DNA of 64,000 nucleotides, taken from Paramesorhizobium endophyticum (lineage in GTDB: Bacteria > Pseudomonadota > Alphaproteobacteria > Rhizobiales > Rhizobiaceae). The translations under genes and the position numbers were made by a program. Location of the stretch: assembly GCF_014640615.1 (NCBI RefSeq), contig NZ_BMHH01000010.1, forward strand, positions 82,802 through 146,801, given 5' to 3'. Positions 32,956-41,873 of the stretch are shown here, piece by piece. Below the pieces are notes generated by a model. That model searched no databases and had not been told where the DNA came from. It saw nothing but the letters and a program-made list of their open reading frames with translations. Positions within the stretch are counted from its first letter, which is position 1, and each line of letters starts with the position of its first letter.

Positions 32956-33441
32956 ATGAAGCAGGTTCTCGCCGCGACGGCACTTTTGGCTGGCGTTATG
33001 ATGGGTCAGGCCGGGGCCGAAGAAATCGGCAAGGTCGGCGTAGACTGGTTTGGCAATGACATCGTCATCGATGCCGTGCAGGACCCGAAGGTGAAGGGCA
33101 TCACCTGCTATCTCGCCTCGTTCGACCGAAGCATCATCGACCGGCTGCAAAAGGGCAACTGGTTCGAAAACCCGTCCAACGCCTCGATTTCCTGCCAGCA
33201 GACCGGGCCGATCACGGTAGGTGACATCGACCTCGACGAGAGCGGCGAGAGGGTCTTCTCCACCCGCACCAGCCTGATCTGGAAAGAGCTGGTCATCACG
33301 CGCATCTACGACAAGCCGAATGACACGATGGTCTATCTCGTCCACGCCGCGCAGGTGCAGGACGGCTCGGCCAAGACCTCGATCTCCACCATCCCGCTCT
33401 TCAACAGCCAGGTGACGTGGGAAAAGGGCAAGCCCCAATAG
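32956..33441 (+). CDS. creA: CreA family protein
   Basis: CreA proteins are small exported proteins of unknown function, named from the E. coli cre locus. A signal peptide spans about residues 1-21 (cleavage after AGA). The mature part shows the family pattern: KVGVDWFGNDIVIDAVQDPKV, GITCYLASFD, SISCQQTGPI and KELVITRIYDKPNDTMVYL, with two cysteines that could form a disulfide. 161 residues is the usual size. GGAGG precedes ATG by about six bases. A rho-independent terminator follows directly. Confidence 0.9.
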   Translation: MKQVLAATALLAGVMMGQAGAEEIGKVGVDWFGNDIVIDAVQDPKVKGITCYLASFDRSIIDRLQKGNWFENPSNASISCQQTGPITVGDIDLDESGERVFSTRTSLIWKELVITRIYDKPNDTMVYLVHAAQVQDGSAKTSISTIPLFNSQVTWEKGKPQ

Positions 33442-33447
33442 GGAAAG

Positions 33448-33470
33448 GCCGGGATCGCTCCCGGCTTTTT
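33448..33470 (+). terminator. Rho-independent terminator after creA
   Basis: A seven-base stem GCCGGGA/TCCCGGC closes a TCGC loop and is followed by TTTTT, beginning seven bases after the creA stop. Confidence 0.92.
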
Positions 33471-33493
33471 AACATTATTTCGGTGAATTCCGC

Positions 33494-33674
33494 GCCAAGC
33501 GCCCTCGTGGTTCGAGGCGAATTCCGCTGCGCTCCATTCGCACCTCACCATGAGGGCTACTGGAGCGTCTGCTTTCTATTATCTTCATCCGAGGGCTGCT
33601 GGAAGCGCGACGCCCCCTCCACCCTCATCCTGAGGTGCTCGCGAAGCGAGCCTCGAAGGGCGACGGTGAAGGGG
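33494..33674. repeat. Family II paired palindromic repeat, copy 1
   Basis: A first unit (33501-33557, CCCTCGTGGTTCGAGGC ... GCACCTCACCATGAGGG) and a second, inverted unit (33621-33666, CCCTCATCCTGAGGTGC ... GCCTCGAAGGGCGACGG) lie about 63 bases apart. The element starts with GCCAAGCGCCC and ends with GGTGAAGGGG, so it has a definable orientation. It fills most of the creA-symporter gap; no gene is seen there. Confidence 0.88.
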
Positions 33675-33709
33675 ATCGTCATCGCGACGGTTTCATCCCC
33701 AATGATACT

Positions 33710-35071
33710 CTAACCAGCTTGCGGCATCGCATAGGCCGTATCCGCATCCTCGATGATTTTCCCTGCATTATAGGCGTTCTCATCCAGAATGCCCTCGCGC
33801 TTGGAAACGATGGTCGGTACCAGCGCCTGCCCGGCGACGTTGACCGCCGTGCGGCCCATGTCGAGGATGGGGTCGATGGCGAGCAGGAGACCGACGCCTT
33901 CGAGCGGCAGACCGAGCGTGGAAAGCGTCAGCGTCAGCATCACTGTCGCGCCTGTCAGGCCAGCGGTGGCGGCGGAGCCGAGCACCGAGACGAAGATAAT
34001 CAGCACATATTCCTGAATGCCGAGCGGCACGCCGAAGAACTGGGCGATAAAGATCGCCGATATGGCGGGATAGATCGCGGCGCAGCCATCCATCTTGGTA
34101 GTCGCACCCAGCGGCACGGCGAAGGCGGCATATTCGCGCGGCACGCCCAGGCTCTTTTCGGTGACGGTCTCGGTGACCGGCAACGTGCCGACCGAGGAGC
34201 GCGATACGAAAGCCAGTTGGATCGCCGGCCATGCGCCTGCGAAGAAGCGCGATGGCTTCAGGCCATGGGCGACGAGCAGCGCCGGATAGACGACGAAGAG
34301 CACGATTGCGAGGCCGATATAGACGGCGGCGGCATACCAGCTCAATTGCGCCAGCGTCTCCCAGCCATACTGCGCGACGGCGCGGCCCAGGAGGCCGATA
34401 GTGCCGATGGGCGTCAGCCGGATGACCCACCACAGAATCTTGCGCACGATCACGAGCAGCGACTGGTTGAAGGCAAGGAAAGGCTTCGCCGCCTCTCCGG
34501 CCTTCAGCGCGGCGATGCCGAAGACGATGGAGACGACGAGAAGCTGCAGCACGTTGAAATTAAGCGATGTGCTGGCGCTGCCGTTGGTCAGCTTGGTGCT
34601 GGCTTCGAGGCCGAGAATGTTGGCGGGCACGAGACCCTTGAGGAAATCTAGCCAGGAACCGGTATAGGACGGCGCCTTGGCCGCCGTTTGCGCCACGCCC
34701 GAGCCGATCCCCGGCTGGATGAAGAGGCCGAGCGCGATGCCGATGATGACGGCGATGAAGGAGGTGATGGCGAACCAGAGCAGGGTCTGCCACACCAGCT
34801 TGGCGGCATTCTGCAGCGTCGCCAGATTGGCGATGGAGGCGACGATGGCAGTGAAGACCAGCGGCGGCACCAGCGCGCGCAGAAGCTGCACGAAGATGGA
34901 ACCGATGGTCTGGAGCGTCACGGTCAGCCAGTTCGGATTGCCCGCCGCATCCGCGCCCATATTGCGCGCGACGAGGCCGAGCACCAGCCCGATCACCATG
35001 GCTGCCAGAACCTGAAAGCCGAAGGACGCATAAAACGGCTTCGGCGCGGATTTTATGGTTGCGTGAGACAT
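33710..35071 (-). CDS. Dicarboxylate/amino acid:cation symporter (DAACS family)
   Basis: Members of this family (GltP, DctA, GltT) import glutamate, aspartate or C4-dicarboxylates with protons or sodium. The 453-residue protein has about eight helices and two re-entrant hairpins: the Ser-rich HP1 motif SRSSVGTLP, the TM7 motif ATTKMDG (usually NMDG) and the TM8 motif DPILDMGRTAVNV. The K in place of N in the TM7 motif and the absence of the Arg often linked to acidic amino-acid binding leave the substrate open. It is a single gene with its own region of about 260 bases upstream. Confidence 0.9.
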   Translation of the reverse strand: MSHATIKSAPKPFYASFGFQVLAAMVIGLVLGLVARNMGADAAGNPNWLTVTLQTIGSIFVQLLRALVPPLVFTAIVASIANLATLQNAAKLVWQTLLWFAITSFIAVIIGIALGLFIQPGIGSGVAQTAAKAPSYTGSWLDFLKGLVPANILGLEASTKLTNGSASTSLNFNVLQLLVVSIVFGIAALKAGEAAKPFLAFNQSLLVIVRKILWWVIRLTPIGTIGLLGRAVAQYGWETLAQLSWYAAAVYIGLAIVLFVVYPALLVAHGLKPSRFFAGAWPAIQLAFVSRSSVGTLPVTETVTEKSLGVPREYAAFAVPLGATTKMDGCAAIYPAISAIFIAQFFGVPLGIQEYVLIIFVSVLGSAATAGLTGATVMLTLTLSTLGLPLEGVGLLLAIDPILDMGRTAVNVAGQALVPTIVSKREGILDENAYNAGKIIEDADTAYAMPQAG

Positions 35072-35330
35072 GTGTGGCTACTTTCGCAATGTCGGCGGAC
35101 GGAGAAATAAGCCGTTCCCCGAGTTTGCGATGACGCTAGCCGGATGCGCGGTTTGTTATAAGAAACGGCTTGGCGGGATGGGGACGGGGAATGGAATAAT
35201 ATGCTAAAATACGGTGTTCGGAAGGATATAATGTCAGAATATTCTAATGAGGGGAATCGAATCGCTACTTTATTGACGGTAATGGAAATCGTAATTACAG
35301 TCTGGATATAGATTTTTATGGAGGCTGGCT

Positions 35331-35597
35331 ATGACTGCACTCACGGTTACGGCGAAGGGGCAGGTCACGCTCAAGCGGGATCTGCTGCGTCATCTTGGCA
35401 TAGAGCCGGGCGAGCGGATCGAAGTCGAAGCACTGCCCGGCGGTGAATTGCGGGTGCGCGCGGCTCGCCCGACGGGCAAGATAGAGAATGTTTTTGGCTT
35501 TCTCGCGGACAAACGTAAATCGAAAAGGGCCATGACAATCGATGAAATGAATGAAATTATCGCTGCCGGCTGGGCGGGTGAGTTCAGCGACAAATGA
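35331..35597 (+). CDS. vapB: AbrB/SpoVT-type antitoxin of a VapBC module
   Basis: The 88-residue protein opens with the swapped-hairpin AbrB fold (LTVTAKGQVTLKRDLLRHLGIEPGERIEVEALPG, in part) that binds operator DNA, and ends with a toxin-binding tail (MTIDEMNEIIAAGWAGEF). Its stop overlaps the toxin ATG by four bases, the typical coupling that keeps antitoxin in excess. The 259 bases upstream are clearly AT-richer than the genes around and probably hold the autoregulated promoter. Naming as vapB follows the partner's family. Confidence 0.9.
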   Translation: MTALTVTAKGQVTLKRDLLRHLGIEPGERIEVEALPGGELRVRAARPTGKIENVFGFLADKRKSKRAMTIDEMNEIIAAGWAGEFSDK

Positions 35598-35992
35598 GGC
35601 TGTCGGTTGATACCAACGTACTTGTGCGTGTCATACTGGAGGACGACTTCGTCCAGTCACGTACGGCCGAAAAGCTGCTCAGCGAAGCTACATTGATCGC
35701 CATTTCCTTGCCGTGTCTGTGCGAATTGGTCTGGGTCCTTCGGCATGGGGAGAAGTTGCCGAGAGAAGATGTGGCGGCAGCCATACGCTTATTTCTAAAT
35801 ACCGGGAACGTAGTCACAAACCAACCCGCCGTTGAAGCCGGGCTTGCGGTGCTGAATGCAGGCGGTGACTTTGCCGATGGCGTTATGGCCTATGAAGGCA
35901 AGCGGCTGGGCGGCGAAACTTTCGTATCCTTCGACCGGAAGGCCGTGACGCTTCTGGTCCAACAAGGCGAAGCCGCACAATTCCTCGGCTGA
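35594..35992 (+). CDS. vapC: PIN-domain toxin VapC
   Basis: VapC toxins are Mg-dependent ribonucleases that usually cut tRNA or rRNA. The four conserved acidic residues can be placed: D6 (in SVDTNVLVR), E44 (LCELVWVL), D95 (GDFADGV) and D114 (SFDRKA). 132 residues is the normal size and the active site is complete, so the toxin is probably functional. It ends four bases before the convergent uvrD stop, leaving no room for a terminator between them. Confidence 0.93.
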   Translation: MRLSVDTNVLVRVILEDDFVQSRTAEKLLSEATLIAISLPCLCELVWVLRHGEKLPREDVAAAIRLFLNTGNVVTNQPAVEAGLAVLNAGGDFADGVMAYEGKRLGGETFVSFDRKAVTLLVQQGEAAQFLG

Positions 35993-35996
35993 GCTC

Positions 35997-38465
35997 TCAC
36001 ACCCTTTGCACAAAACTATCCAGCACACGCTTCTGTCCGGCGCGATCGAAATCGATGGTCAGCTTGTTGCCATCGATGGAGGCGACGTTGCCGTTGCCGA
36101 ACTTCGTGTGGAACACGCGGTCGCCCGGCTTGAACGGGGAGGGGGTGTCGGAGACGGATTTCGCCACCAGTTCGCCGTCGATCATCCGGCCCTTGACTGA
36201 GCCGCGCCCCGCGCCGAAGCCGGAATCGGCCTCGCCATAGCCGATGCGCTCGACATTGGCGCCCGAGCGCGAGCCCCAATTGTTGCGCGTCGCTTCCGAG
36301 CGGTTCTGTTGCGCGCGCTGCCAGCCGGGCGTCGAATAGCTGTTCTGGAACGGATCGGCGCGGTCGAAGCGCGACTGGCCGTACCCGCCATAGGAATTGC
36401 CCGATTCCGCCACCTCGACATGCGCCTCCGGCAATTCTTCCAGAAAGCGCGAGGGGATAGTCGATTGCCACATGCCGTGAATGCGACGGTTGGAGACGAA
36501 CCAGATGTGTAGGTTCTTCTTGGCGCGCGTCAGGCCGACATAGGCAAGGCGGCGTTCTTCCTCCAGCCCCGAGCGTCCGCCTTCATCGAGCGAGCGCTGG
36601 TGCGGGAACAGGCCTTCCTCCCAGCCGGGCAGGAACACGGTCTCAAACTCCAGCCCCTTGGCGGAGTGCAGCGTCATGATGTTGACGGCGTCGAGATCCT
36701 CGTTCTGCTCCGAATCCATCACCAGCGCGACATGCTCCAGAAAGCCGCGCAGGCTCTCATACTCCTCCATGGAGCGGATGAGTTCTTTCAGGTTTTCCAG
36801 CCGCCCCGGCGCTTCCGCCGAGCGGTCGTTCTGCCACATCTGCGTATAGCCGCTCTCGTCGAGGATCATTTCGGCAAGTTCGGTGTGCGGCGTGGAATCG
36901 ATGAGCGACTGCCAGCGTGTGAAATTATCGACCACTTCCTTCAGCGCCGAGCGGGGCTTCGGCTTCAGTTCCTCCGTCGCGACCAGATCGGCGGCGGCGG
37001 CGAGCATGGGGATGTTCCGCGCGCGGGCATAGTCATGCACCTGCCGGATGGTCGATTCGCCAAGGCCGCGCTTCGGCGTGTTGACGATGCGCTCGAAGGC
37101 GAGATCGTCGGCTGCTTGCGCCACGACGCGAAAATAGGCCATGGCGTCGCGGATTTCGAGCCGCTCATAGAAACGCGGTCCGCCGACGACGCGGTAATTG
37201 AGGCCCAGCGTGACGAAACGGTCCTCGAACTCGCGCATCTGGAACGAAGCGCGGACGAGGATCGCCATATTGTTGAGCGCGTGGCCCTTGCGCTGGAGCT
37301 GCTCGATCTCCTCGCCGACGGCGCGGGCCTCCTCTTCGGAATCCCAGGCGGCATGGACATGCACCTTGTCGTCGTCGGGGTTCGGCGCTTCCGTGAATAG
37401 CGTCTTGCCAAGCCGGCCCTCATTGTGGGCGATCAGATGCGAGGCCGCGCCAAGGATATGGGCGGTGGAGCGGTAATTGCGCTCAAGGCGCACCACGGCC
37501 GCGCCGGGGAAATCCTTGTCGAAGCGGAGGATGTTATCCACTTCCGCCCCGCGCCAGCCATAGATCGACTGGTCGTCGTCGCCGACGCAGCAGATATTGA
37601 TGGTGGAAGGCTGGCCCGCGACCTTCGGCCTCTGCGCCAGCAGCCGCAGCCACATATATTGCGCGGTGTTAGTGTCCTGATACTCGTCGACCAGAATGTA
37701 TTTGAACCGGGCGTGATATTCCTTCAGCACATCCGGGTGAGCGCGGAAGATGCGGATGGGGTGGCAGAGGAGGTCGCCGAAATCGCAGGCGTTAAGCGTC
37801 GTGAGCCGGTCCTGATAGGCTTGGTACAGCTGCCGTCCGCGGCCATTGCCGAATGCGCGGGCGTCGCCTTCCGGGATTTCTGAAGGGCTAAGGCCCTTGT
37901 TCTTCCAGCCATCGATCATGTTGGCGAAGGTGCGTGCCGGCCAACGCTTGTCGTCCAGCCCTTCGGCTTGAATCAACTGCTTGATCAGGCGGATGACGTC
38001 GTCGGTATCGAGAATGGTGAAGTCCGACTTGATGCCTGCAAGCTCGGCATGGCGGCGCAGCAGCTTGACGCCGATGGAGTGGAAAGTGCCGAGCCATGGC
38101 ATTCCCTCGACCGCGCCGCCGACCAGAACGCCGATGCGCTCCTTCATTTCCCGCGCGGCCTTGTTGGTGAAGGTCACGGCGAGGATCTGGCTGGGATAGG
38201 CAAGTCCCTGCGACAGGATATGGGCGATGCGGGTGGTGAGCACGCGCGTCTTGCCCGTTCCCGCGCCGGCCAGCACCAGCAGCGGCCCTTCCGTCGTCTC
38301 GACGGCGAGGCGCTGCTCGGGATTGAGGCCTTTGAGATAGTCCGGAGCGCCGCGCGCCTGCATCGCCCTCGCGGCAATACCACCGGGCGCAACGGAACCG
38401 CCCACAGGCGCGCGCGGCGCGGCAGGGTCTTCAAAGAACGGCATGTCGTCGGGAAAGTCTGACAT
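35997..38465 (-). CDS. uvrD: ATP-dependent DNA helicase UvrD/PcrA (SF1A)
   Basis: UvrD is a 3'-5' helicase of nucleotide-excision and mismatch repair. Superfamily 1 motifs are in order: Walker A AGAGTGKT (66-73), TFTNKAAREM (motif Ia), DEYQDTN (motif II), GDDDQSIYGWRGA (III), LERNYRS (IV), MTLHSAKGLEFETVFLPG (V) and YVGLTRAK (VI). A disordered N-terminus and a Ser/Asn/Arg-rich stretch lead to a C-terminal Tudor-like segment (FKPGDRVFHTKFGNGNVASIDGN) that in PcrA/UvrD binds RNA polymerase. Length 822. It stands alone between repeats and the VapBC module. Confidence 0.96.
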   Translation of the reverse strand: MSDFPDDMPFFEDPAAPRAPVGGSVAPGGIAARAMQARGAPDYLKGLNPEQRLAVETTEGPLLVLAGAGTGKTRVLTTRIAHILSQGLAYPSQILAVTFTNKAAREMKERIGVLVGGAVEGMPWLGTFHSIGVKLLRRHAELAGIKSDFTILDTDDVIRLIKQLIQAEGLDDKRWPARTFANMIDGWKNKGLSPSEIPEGDARAFGNGRGRQLYQAYQDRLTTLNACDFGDLLCHPIRIFRAHPDVLKEYHARFKYILVDEYQDTNTAQYMWLRLLAQRPKVAGQPSTINICCVGDDDQSIYGWRGAEVDNILRFDKDFPGAAVVRLERNYRSTAHILGAASHLIAHNEGRLGKTLFTEAPNPDDDKVHVHAAWDSEEEARAVGEEIEQLQRKGHALNNMAILVRASFQMREFEDRFVTLGLNYRVVGGPRFYERLEIRDAMAYFRVVAQAADDLAFERIVNTPKRGLGESTIRQVHDYARARNIPMLAAAADLVATEELKPKPRSALKEVVDNFTRWQSLIDSTPHTELAEMILDESGYTQMWQNDRSAEAPGRLENLKELIRSMEEYESLRGFLEHVALVMDSEQNEDLDAVNIMTLHSAKGLEFETVFLPGWEEGLFPHQRSLDEGGRSGLEEERRLAYVGLTRAKKNLHIWFVSNRRIHGMWQSTIPSRFLEELPEAHVEVAESGNSYGGYGQSRFDRADPFQNSYSTPGWQRAQQNRSEATRNNWGSRSGANVERIGYGEADSGFGAGRGSVKGRMIDGELVAKSVSDTPSPFKPGDRVFHTKFGNGNVASIDGNKLTIDFDRAGQKRVLDSFVQRV

Positions 38466-38549
38466 TTATTCCTGATGTAGTGATTCGGGGCCGGATTGCC
38501 AGTGCTGCCGCCGGTCTTCACCGTTTGATTGAGGTTGCAATTATGGTGA

Positions 38550-38723
38550 GCCCTTCACCCTCGTGGTTCGAGGCGAATTCCGCTGCGCTCCATTCGCACC
38601 TCACCATGAGGGTGAAGGGTGCTGGCGCTTTAGCACTTCCCTGGAACCTGAGCGTATGGGCTTGCAGTAGCCCTCATCCTGAGGTGCGAGCGTAGCGAGC
38701 CTCGAAGGGCGAGGGCGCTTGGC
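38550..38723. repeat. Family II paired palindromic repeat, copy 2 (inverted orientation)
   Basis: Units at 38551-38620 and 38671-38715 are inverted relative to one another. The end marker GCGCTTGGC lies on the right, so this copy is reversed compared with the copies near 33.5 and 52.8 kb. The central TTGCAGTAGCCCTC is shared with the copy near 60.2 kb. The gap between uvrD and the next gene contains nothing else. Confidence 0.88.
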
Positions 38724-38729
38724 ACCGGG

Positions 38730-39809
38730 CTAGCCTTCCAACTCCGTCACGCGCCTGTCCGTGAAATTCAGCCGATGCGCCGCCAATGCCTCGACCAGCG
38801 GGCGCATGTCGGGCTCGCGGGCGAGCAGGGCGTCGAGTTCGGTCATCTGGTTCATGGCGATGAGCCGCAGGATATCGTCGCGCACCGTACCGTCGGCGCG
38901 GCGCGGCAGATGCGCCACGGGCTGGATAAGTTCCACCTTCAGGCCCTTCAACGCAGCGCGCAAAGTCCGCTCGTCCGCTACTGTGGTTTCCACAAAGGCA
39001 TAGAGGCCGACGCCCTTGGCGGGCAGGGAATAGACGGTCAGCGCCACGTCCTTGACGCGCGGGTCGGCCCTCAATGCGGCTGTTATCGCCGGGCCTTCCC
39101 GGTCGATGCGGTCGCCGGTGCCTTCGCCATCGGACCAGCGGAACAGGCCGCGCGTGATGAAATTATAGACCTTCTTGCCGGTTGCCAGCCAGATGCGCGA
39201 GGGCAGCGAGCGGCGCGCGAGAACGCGCTTTTCCGTCGCCGTCATCAGATGCGGCGCGAAAGCGCGCTTCTGCTTGATCAGGTGGCGGAAATCCTCATAG
39301 GCCATCAGCCGGTAGAGTGGACCGCGATGCCGATGTACGGAGGCGAGCTGGAAATCGATGACCGCCGCTTCGCCTTCCGGCGTCATCAGCCAGTTTTGCG
39401 GTTTGGCAAGGTCGTTATGGGTCAGGCCCAGGCGGCGGAAATCGCGCAGGATACGGTGGGCGCTGCGATACCATTTCGGATCGGTGGGGCGGGCAAGGTG
39501 CAGCGGCGCGCCTTCCGACCAGGAACGATAGAGGCCATGGCGGTCGGCGCCGATCAGCTGCGGTACGCCTTTGAGGCCGCGCACGGCCTTGAGGGCGCGT
39601 ATCTCGCGCTTCGCCAGAATCCAGGCGAGCGGACGCGACCAGCGCGGCGAGGCGCTGACAAGACGGCGGATTATCCGCTTCTCCGGATCGCTCGCGAAAT
39701 AGCCGGCGCGGGTCTCCGAAAACACGTCACGCTTGAAGACGGCGGTCGCGATGAACTCCGGTAATTCCGGATTATCAGGCAGGCGACCCTTATATGTTCC
39801 ATTCTGCAT
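38730..39809 (-). CDS. Kinase-like protein with a C-terminal acyl-CoA-synthetase-like domain
   Basis: The N-terminal part resembles a RIO/lipopolysaccharide-kinase fold: a likely ATP-site region (about 65-100), a complete catalytic loop H131-N-D133-L-A-K-P-Q-N139, and D152-F-Q in place of DFG. After about residue 230 the sequence changes to a pattern like the C-terminal domain of AMP-forming acyl-CoA synthetases: VKDVALTVYSLPAKGVGLYAFVE, then LPRRADGTVRDDILRLIAMNQ (about 301-321). ATG at 39809 (MQNGTYKGRLPDNP) is used; the frame upstream is low-complexity. In synthetases the Lys after TG is catalytic; here T308-V-R replaces it. Role unknown. Confidence 0.72.
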   Translation of the reverse strand: MQNGTYKGRLPDNPELPEFIATAVFKRDVFSETRAGYFASDPEKRIIRRLVSASPRWSRPLAWILAKREIRALKAVRGLKGVPQLIGADRHGLYRSWSEGAPLHLARPTDPKWYRSAHRILRDFRRLGLTHNDLAKPQNWLMTPEGEAAVIDFQLASVHRHRGPLYRLMAYEDFRHLIKQKRAFAPHLMTATEKRVLARRSLPSRIWLATGKKVYNFITRGLFRWSDGEGTGDRIDREGPAITAALRADPRVKDVALTVYSLPAKGVGLYAFVETTVADERTLRAALKGLKVELIQPVAHLPRRADGTVRDDILRLIAMNQMTELDALLAREPDMRPLVEALAAHRLNFTDRRVTELEG

Positions 39810-39892
39810 GAATGGCTCACTAGCTGGAACAGGCTTATCAATCAAGCGGGGCGCTGATATTGGAATGAGGCAACGGTCTAGAGGAGAGCGGC

Positions 39893-40390
39893 ATGAGTCA
39901 TCGCGAAGATATCGAGAAAATCCTTGTCCAGGAGCAGGTGCTGGTGTTCGACGCCTTCGATGAGGCGGCGGCCTTTGAACTGGGAAGCCGGATTCGGGAT
40001 ATTGCCGTGCGCGAGGGGTTGGGCGTTGCCATCGAGGGCGGGCTCTGGGACCGGCGGCTGTTCTATGCGGTGACATCAGGCGCGACGGCCGACAACCAGG
40101 AATGGGTGCGCCGGAAATTCAATGTAGTGCGACGCTTCCATGCGAGCACCTATCGGCTGGCGCTGGAACAGGACCGCGCCGACCGTATGTTCCCGCCGCA
40201 CCGCGCGCTCGACGTGGCGGACTACGCGCTGGCGGGCGGCGGCTTTCCGATCCGGGTGAAGGGCGTGGGCGTCATCGGCGCGGTAATCGTTTCTGGGCTG
40301 CCGCAGCGGGAGGACCATAATCTGGTGGTGCGCGCGCTGGCCGAGATGCTGGAGGCGGATGCGGACGAACTCGCTCTTCCTCCGCGTTAA
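39893..40390 (+). CDS. UPF0303 / heme-degrading-domain (HbpS-like) protein
   Basis: The 165-residue protein belongs to the GlcG/HbpS fold, UPF0303 branch. Recognisable segments are AFELGSRIRDIAVREGLGVAIEG, DNQEWVRRKFNVVRRFHASTYRL (in part) and FPIRVKGVGVIGAVIVSGLPQREDHNLV. Relatives have been linked to heme or cobalamin binding, but this branch is uncharacterised. AGAGGAG stands before ATG. The gene is 25 bases upstream of a GlcD-type flavoprotein gene; GlcG-like and GlcD genes also cluster in glc operons, so a link in oxidation of a 2-hydroxy acid is possible. Confidence 0.82.
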   Translation: MSHREDIEKILVQEQVLVFDAFDEAAAFELGSRIRDIAVREGLGVAIEGGLWDRRLFYAVTSGATADNQEWVRRKFNVVRRFHASTYRLALEQDRADRMFPPHRALDVADYALAGGGFPIRVKGVGVIGAVIVSGLPQREDHNLVVRALAEMLEADADELALPPR

Positions 40391-40415
40391 GCTCGATAAT
40401 CCAAGGAAGAATTAT

Positions 40416-41825
40416 ATGTCACTCAAGGACGCCGTTGCGCTTGAGCGCAATGAAGAGGGGATTGCCGCTGCCGTCGCCATCCTGAAACAGCGTTTCGGCG
40501 AACGGGCGCAGACGGGGCAGGCGATTCGCGAGCAGCATGGCCACACCACGACCTATGTGCCCACGCAGGCGCCGGATATCGTCGTATTCGCCGAAAATAC
40601 GGACGAGGTGCAGGATGTGGTGCGCATCTGCGCCGAGCATCGCGCGCCGATCGTTCCCTTCGGGACCGGATCGTCGCTAGAGGGGCAGGTCAACGCGCCG
40701 GCGGGCGGGGTTTCGCTCGACCTTTCGCGGATGAACCACATCGTGAGCGTCAATGCCGACGATCTCGACTGCGTGGTCGAGCCGGGCGTCACACGACGCG
40801 AGCTCAACGAATATTTACGCGATACCGGCCTGTTCTTTCCCATCGATCCGGGCGCGAATGCCAGCCTCGGCGGCATGGCCTCCACCCGCGCCTCGGGTAC
40901 CAATGCGGTGCGCTACGGCACCATGCGCGAGAATGTGCTGGCGCTGAAGGCGGTAATGCCGGACGGGCGGCTGATCACGACCGCGAAGCGGGTCAAGAAG
41001 ACCTCCGCCGGCTATGATCTGACGCGGCTGCTCATCGGCTCCGAGGGCACGCTCGGCATCATCACCGAACTGACCCTGAAGCTCTACGGCATCCCGCAGG
41101 CAATTTCGGGCGGGGTTTGCCCGTTTCCGAACGTCGAGGCGGCCTGCCGCACGGTGATCGAGACGATCCAGATGGGCATTCCCGTGGCGCGCATCGAACT
41201 CGTCAATACGCTGCAGATGCAGGCGCTGATCGCCTATGCCAAGCTGCCCTACCTGGCTCAGCCCTATCTCTTCGTTGAGTTTCATGGCAGCGAGACGGGC
41301 GTCAAGGAACAGGCGGAACTCTTCGGCGAAATCGCCGCGGAAAATGGCGGCGGGCCGTTCCAGTGGACGGCGAATGCGGAAGAGCGCGACCGGCTTTGGC
41401 GGGCGCGGCACGACGCCTATTTCTCCGTGCTGCCGCTACGGCCAGGCGCGAAGGCGGTGGCGACGGATGTCTGCGTACCGATCTCACGCCTTGCCGACTG
41501 CATCGCCGAGACCGAAGCCGACCTTACCGAGACCGGCCTTATCGCGCCGATCGTCGGCCATGTCGGCGACGGCAATTTTCACCTGCAATTGCTGCTCGAC
41601 ACCAGCGACGCCGCCGAGATCGAAAAAGCGGAAGCCTTCATGGATCGCCTGGCGCTACGCGCCATCGGCATGGAAGGCACCTGCACCGGCGAGCATGGCA
41701 TCGGACAGGGCAAGATGAGATATCTGGAACTGGAACTGGGCGAGGCGGTGGATGTGATGCGCCAGATCAAGCGCGCCATCGATCCGGATAATATCATGAA
41801 TCCGGGCAAGATCTTACGGGTGTGA
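40416..41825 (+). CDS. FAD-linked 2-hydroxyacid oxidase/dehydrogenase (GlcD / D-lactate dehydrogenase type)
   Basis: A VAO-family flavoprotein: an FAD-binding PCMH domain (about 38-215, with VPFGTGSSLEGQV and DPGANASLGGMASTRASGTNAVRYGTM, in part) and an FAD-linked oxidase C-terminal domain ending GTCTGEHGIGQGK...PDNIMNPGKIL. The metal/hydroxyacid site GHVGDGNFH is present. Single-chain relatives oxidise D-lactate or glycolate and pass electrons to cytochrome or quinone. ATG at 40416 after AAGGAAGAATTAT is chosen over an upstream in-frame ATG; that gives 469 residues. Confidence 0.9.
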   Translation: MSLKDAVALERNEEGIAAAVAILKQRFGERAQTGQAIREQHGHTTTYVPTQAPDIVVFAENTDEVQDVVRICAEHRAPIVPFGTGSSLEGQVNAPAGGVSLDLSRMNHIVSVNADDLDCVVEPGVTRRELNEYLRDTGLFFPIDPGANASLGGMASTRASGTNAVRYGTMRENVLALKAVMPDGRLITTAKRVKKTSAGYDLTRLLIGSEGTLGIITELTLKLYGIPQAISGGVCPFPNVEAACRTVIETIQMGIPVARIELVNTLQMQALIAYAKLPYLAQPYLFVEFHGSETGVKEQAELFGEIAAENGGGPFQWTANAEERDRLWRARHDAYFSVLPLRPGAKAVATDVCVPISRLADCIAETEADLTETGLIAPIVGHVGDGNFHLQLLLDTSDAAEIEKAEAFMDRLALRAIGMEGTCTGEHGIGQGKMRYLELELGEAVDVMRQIKRAIDPDNIMNPGKILRV

Positions 41826-41873
41826 GTTGAGGGATTGATTCAAGAGAGCGGTTAAAACGCTGGGGGAGGGAAA

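Noticed and set aside
33635..34651. 338-codon plus frame opposite the symporter gene
   Set aside because: Antisense to a clear membrane transporter; the frame is Asp/Gly/Arg-rich with no fold signature.
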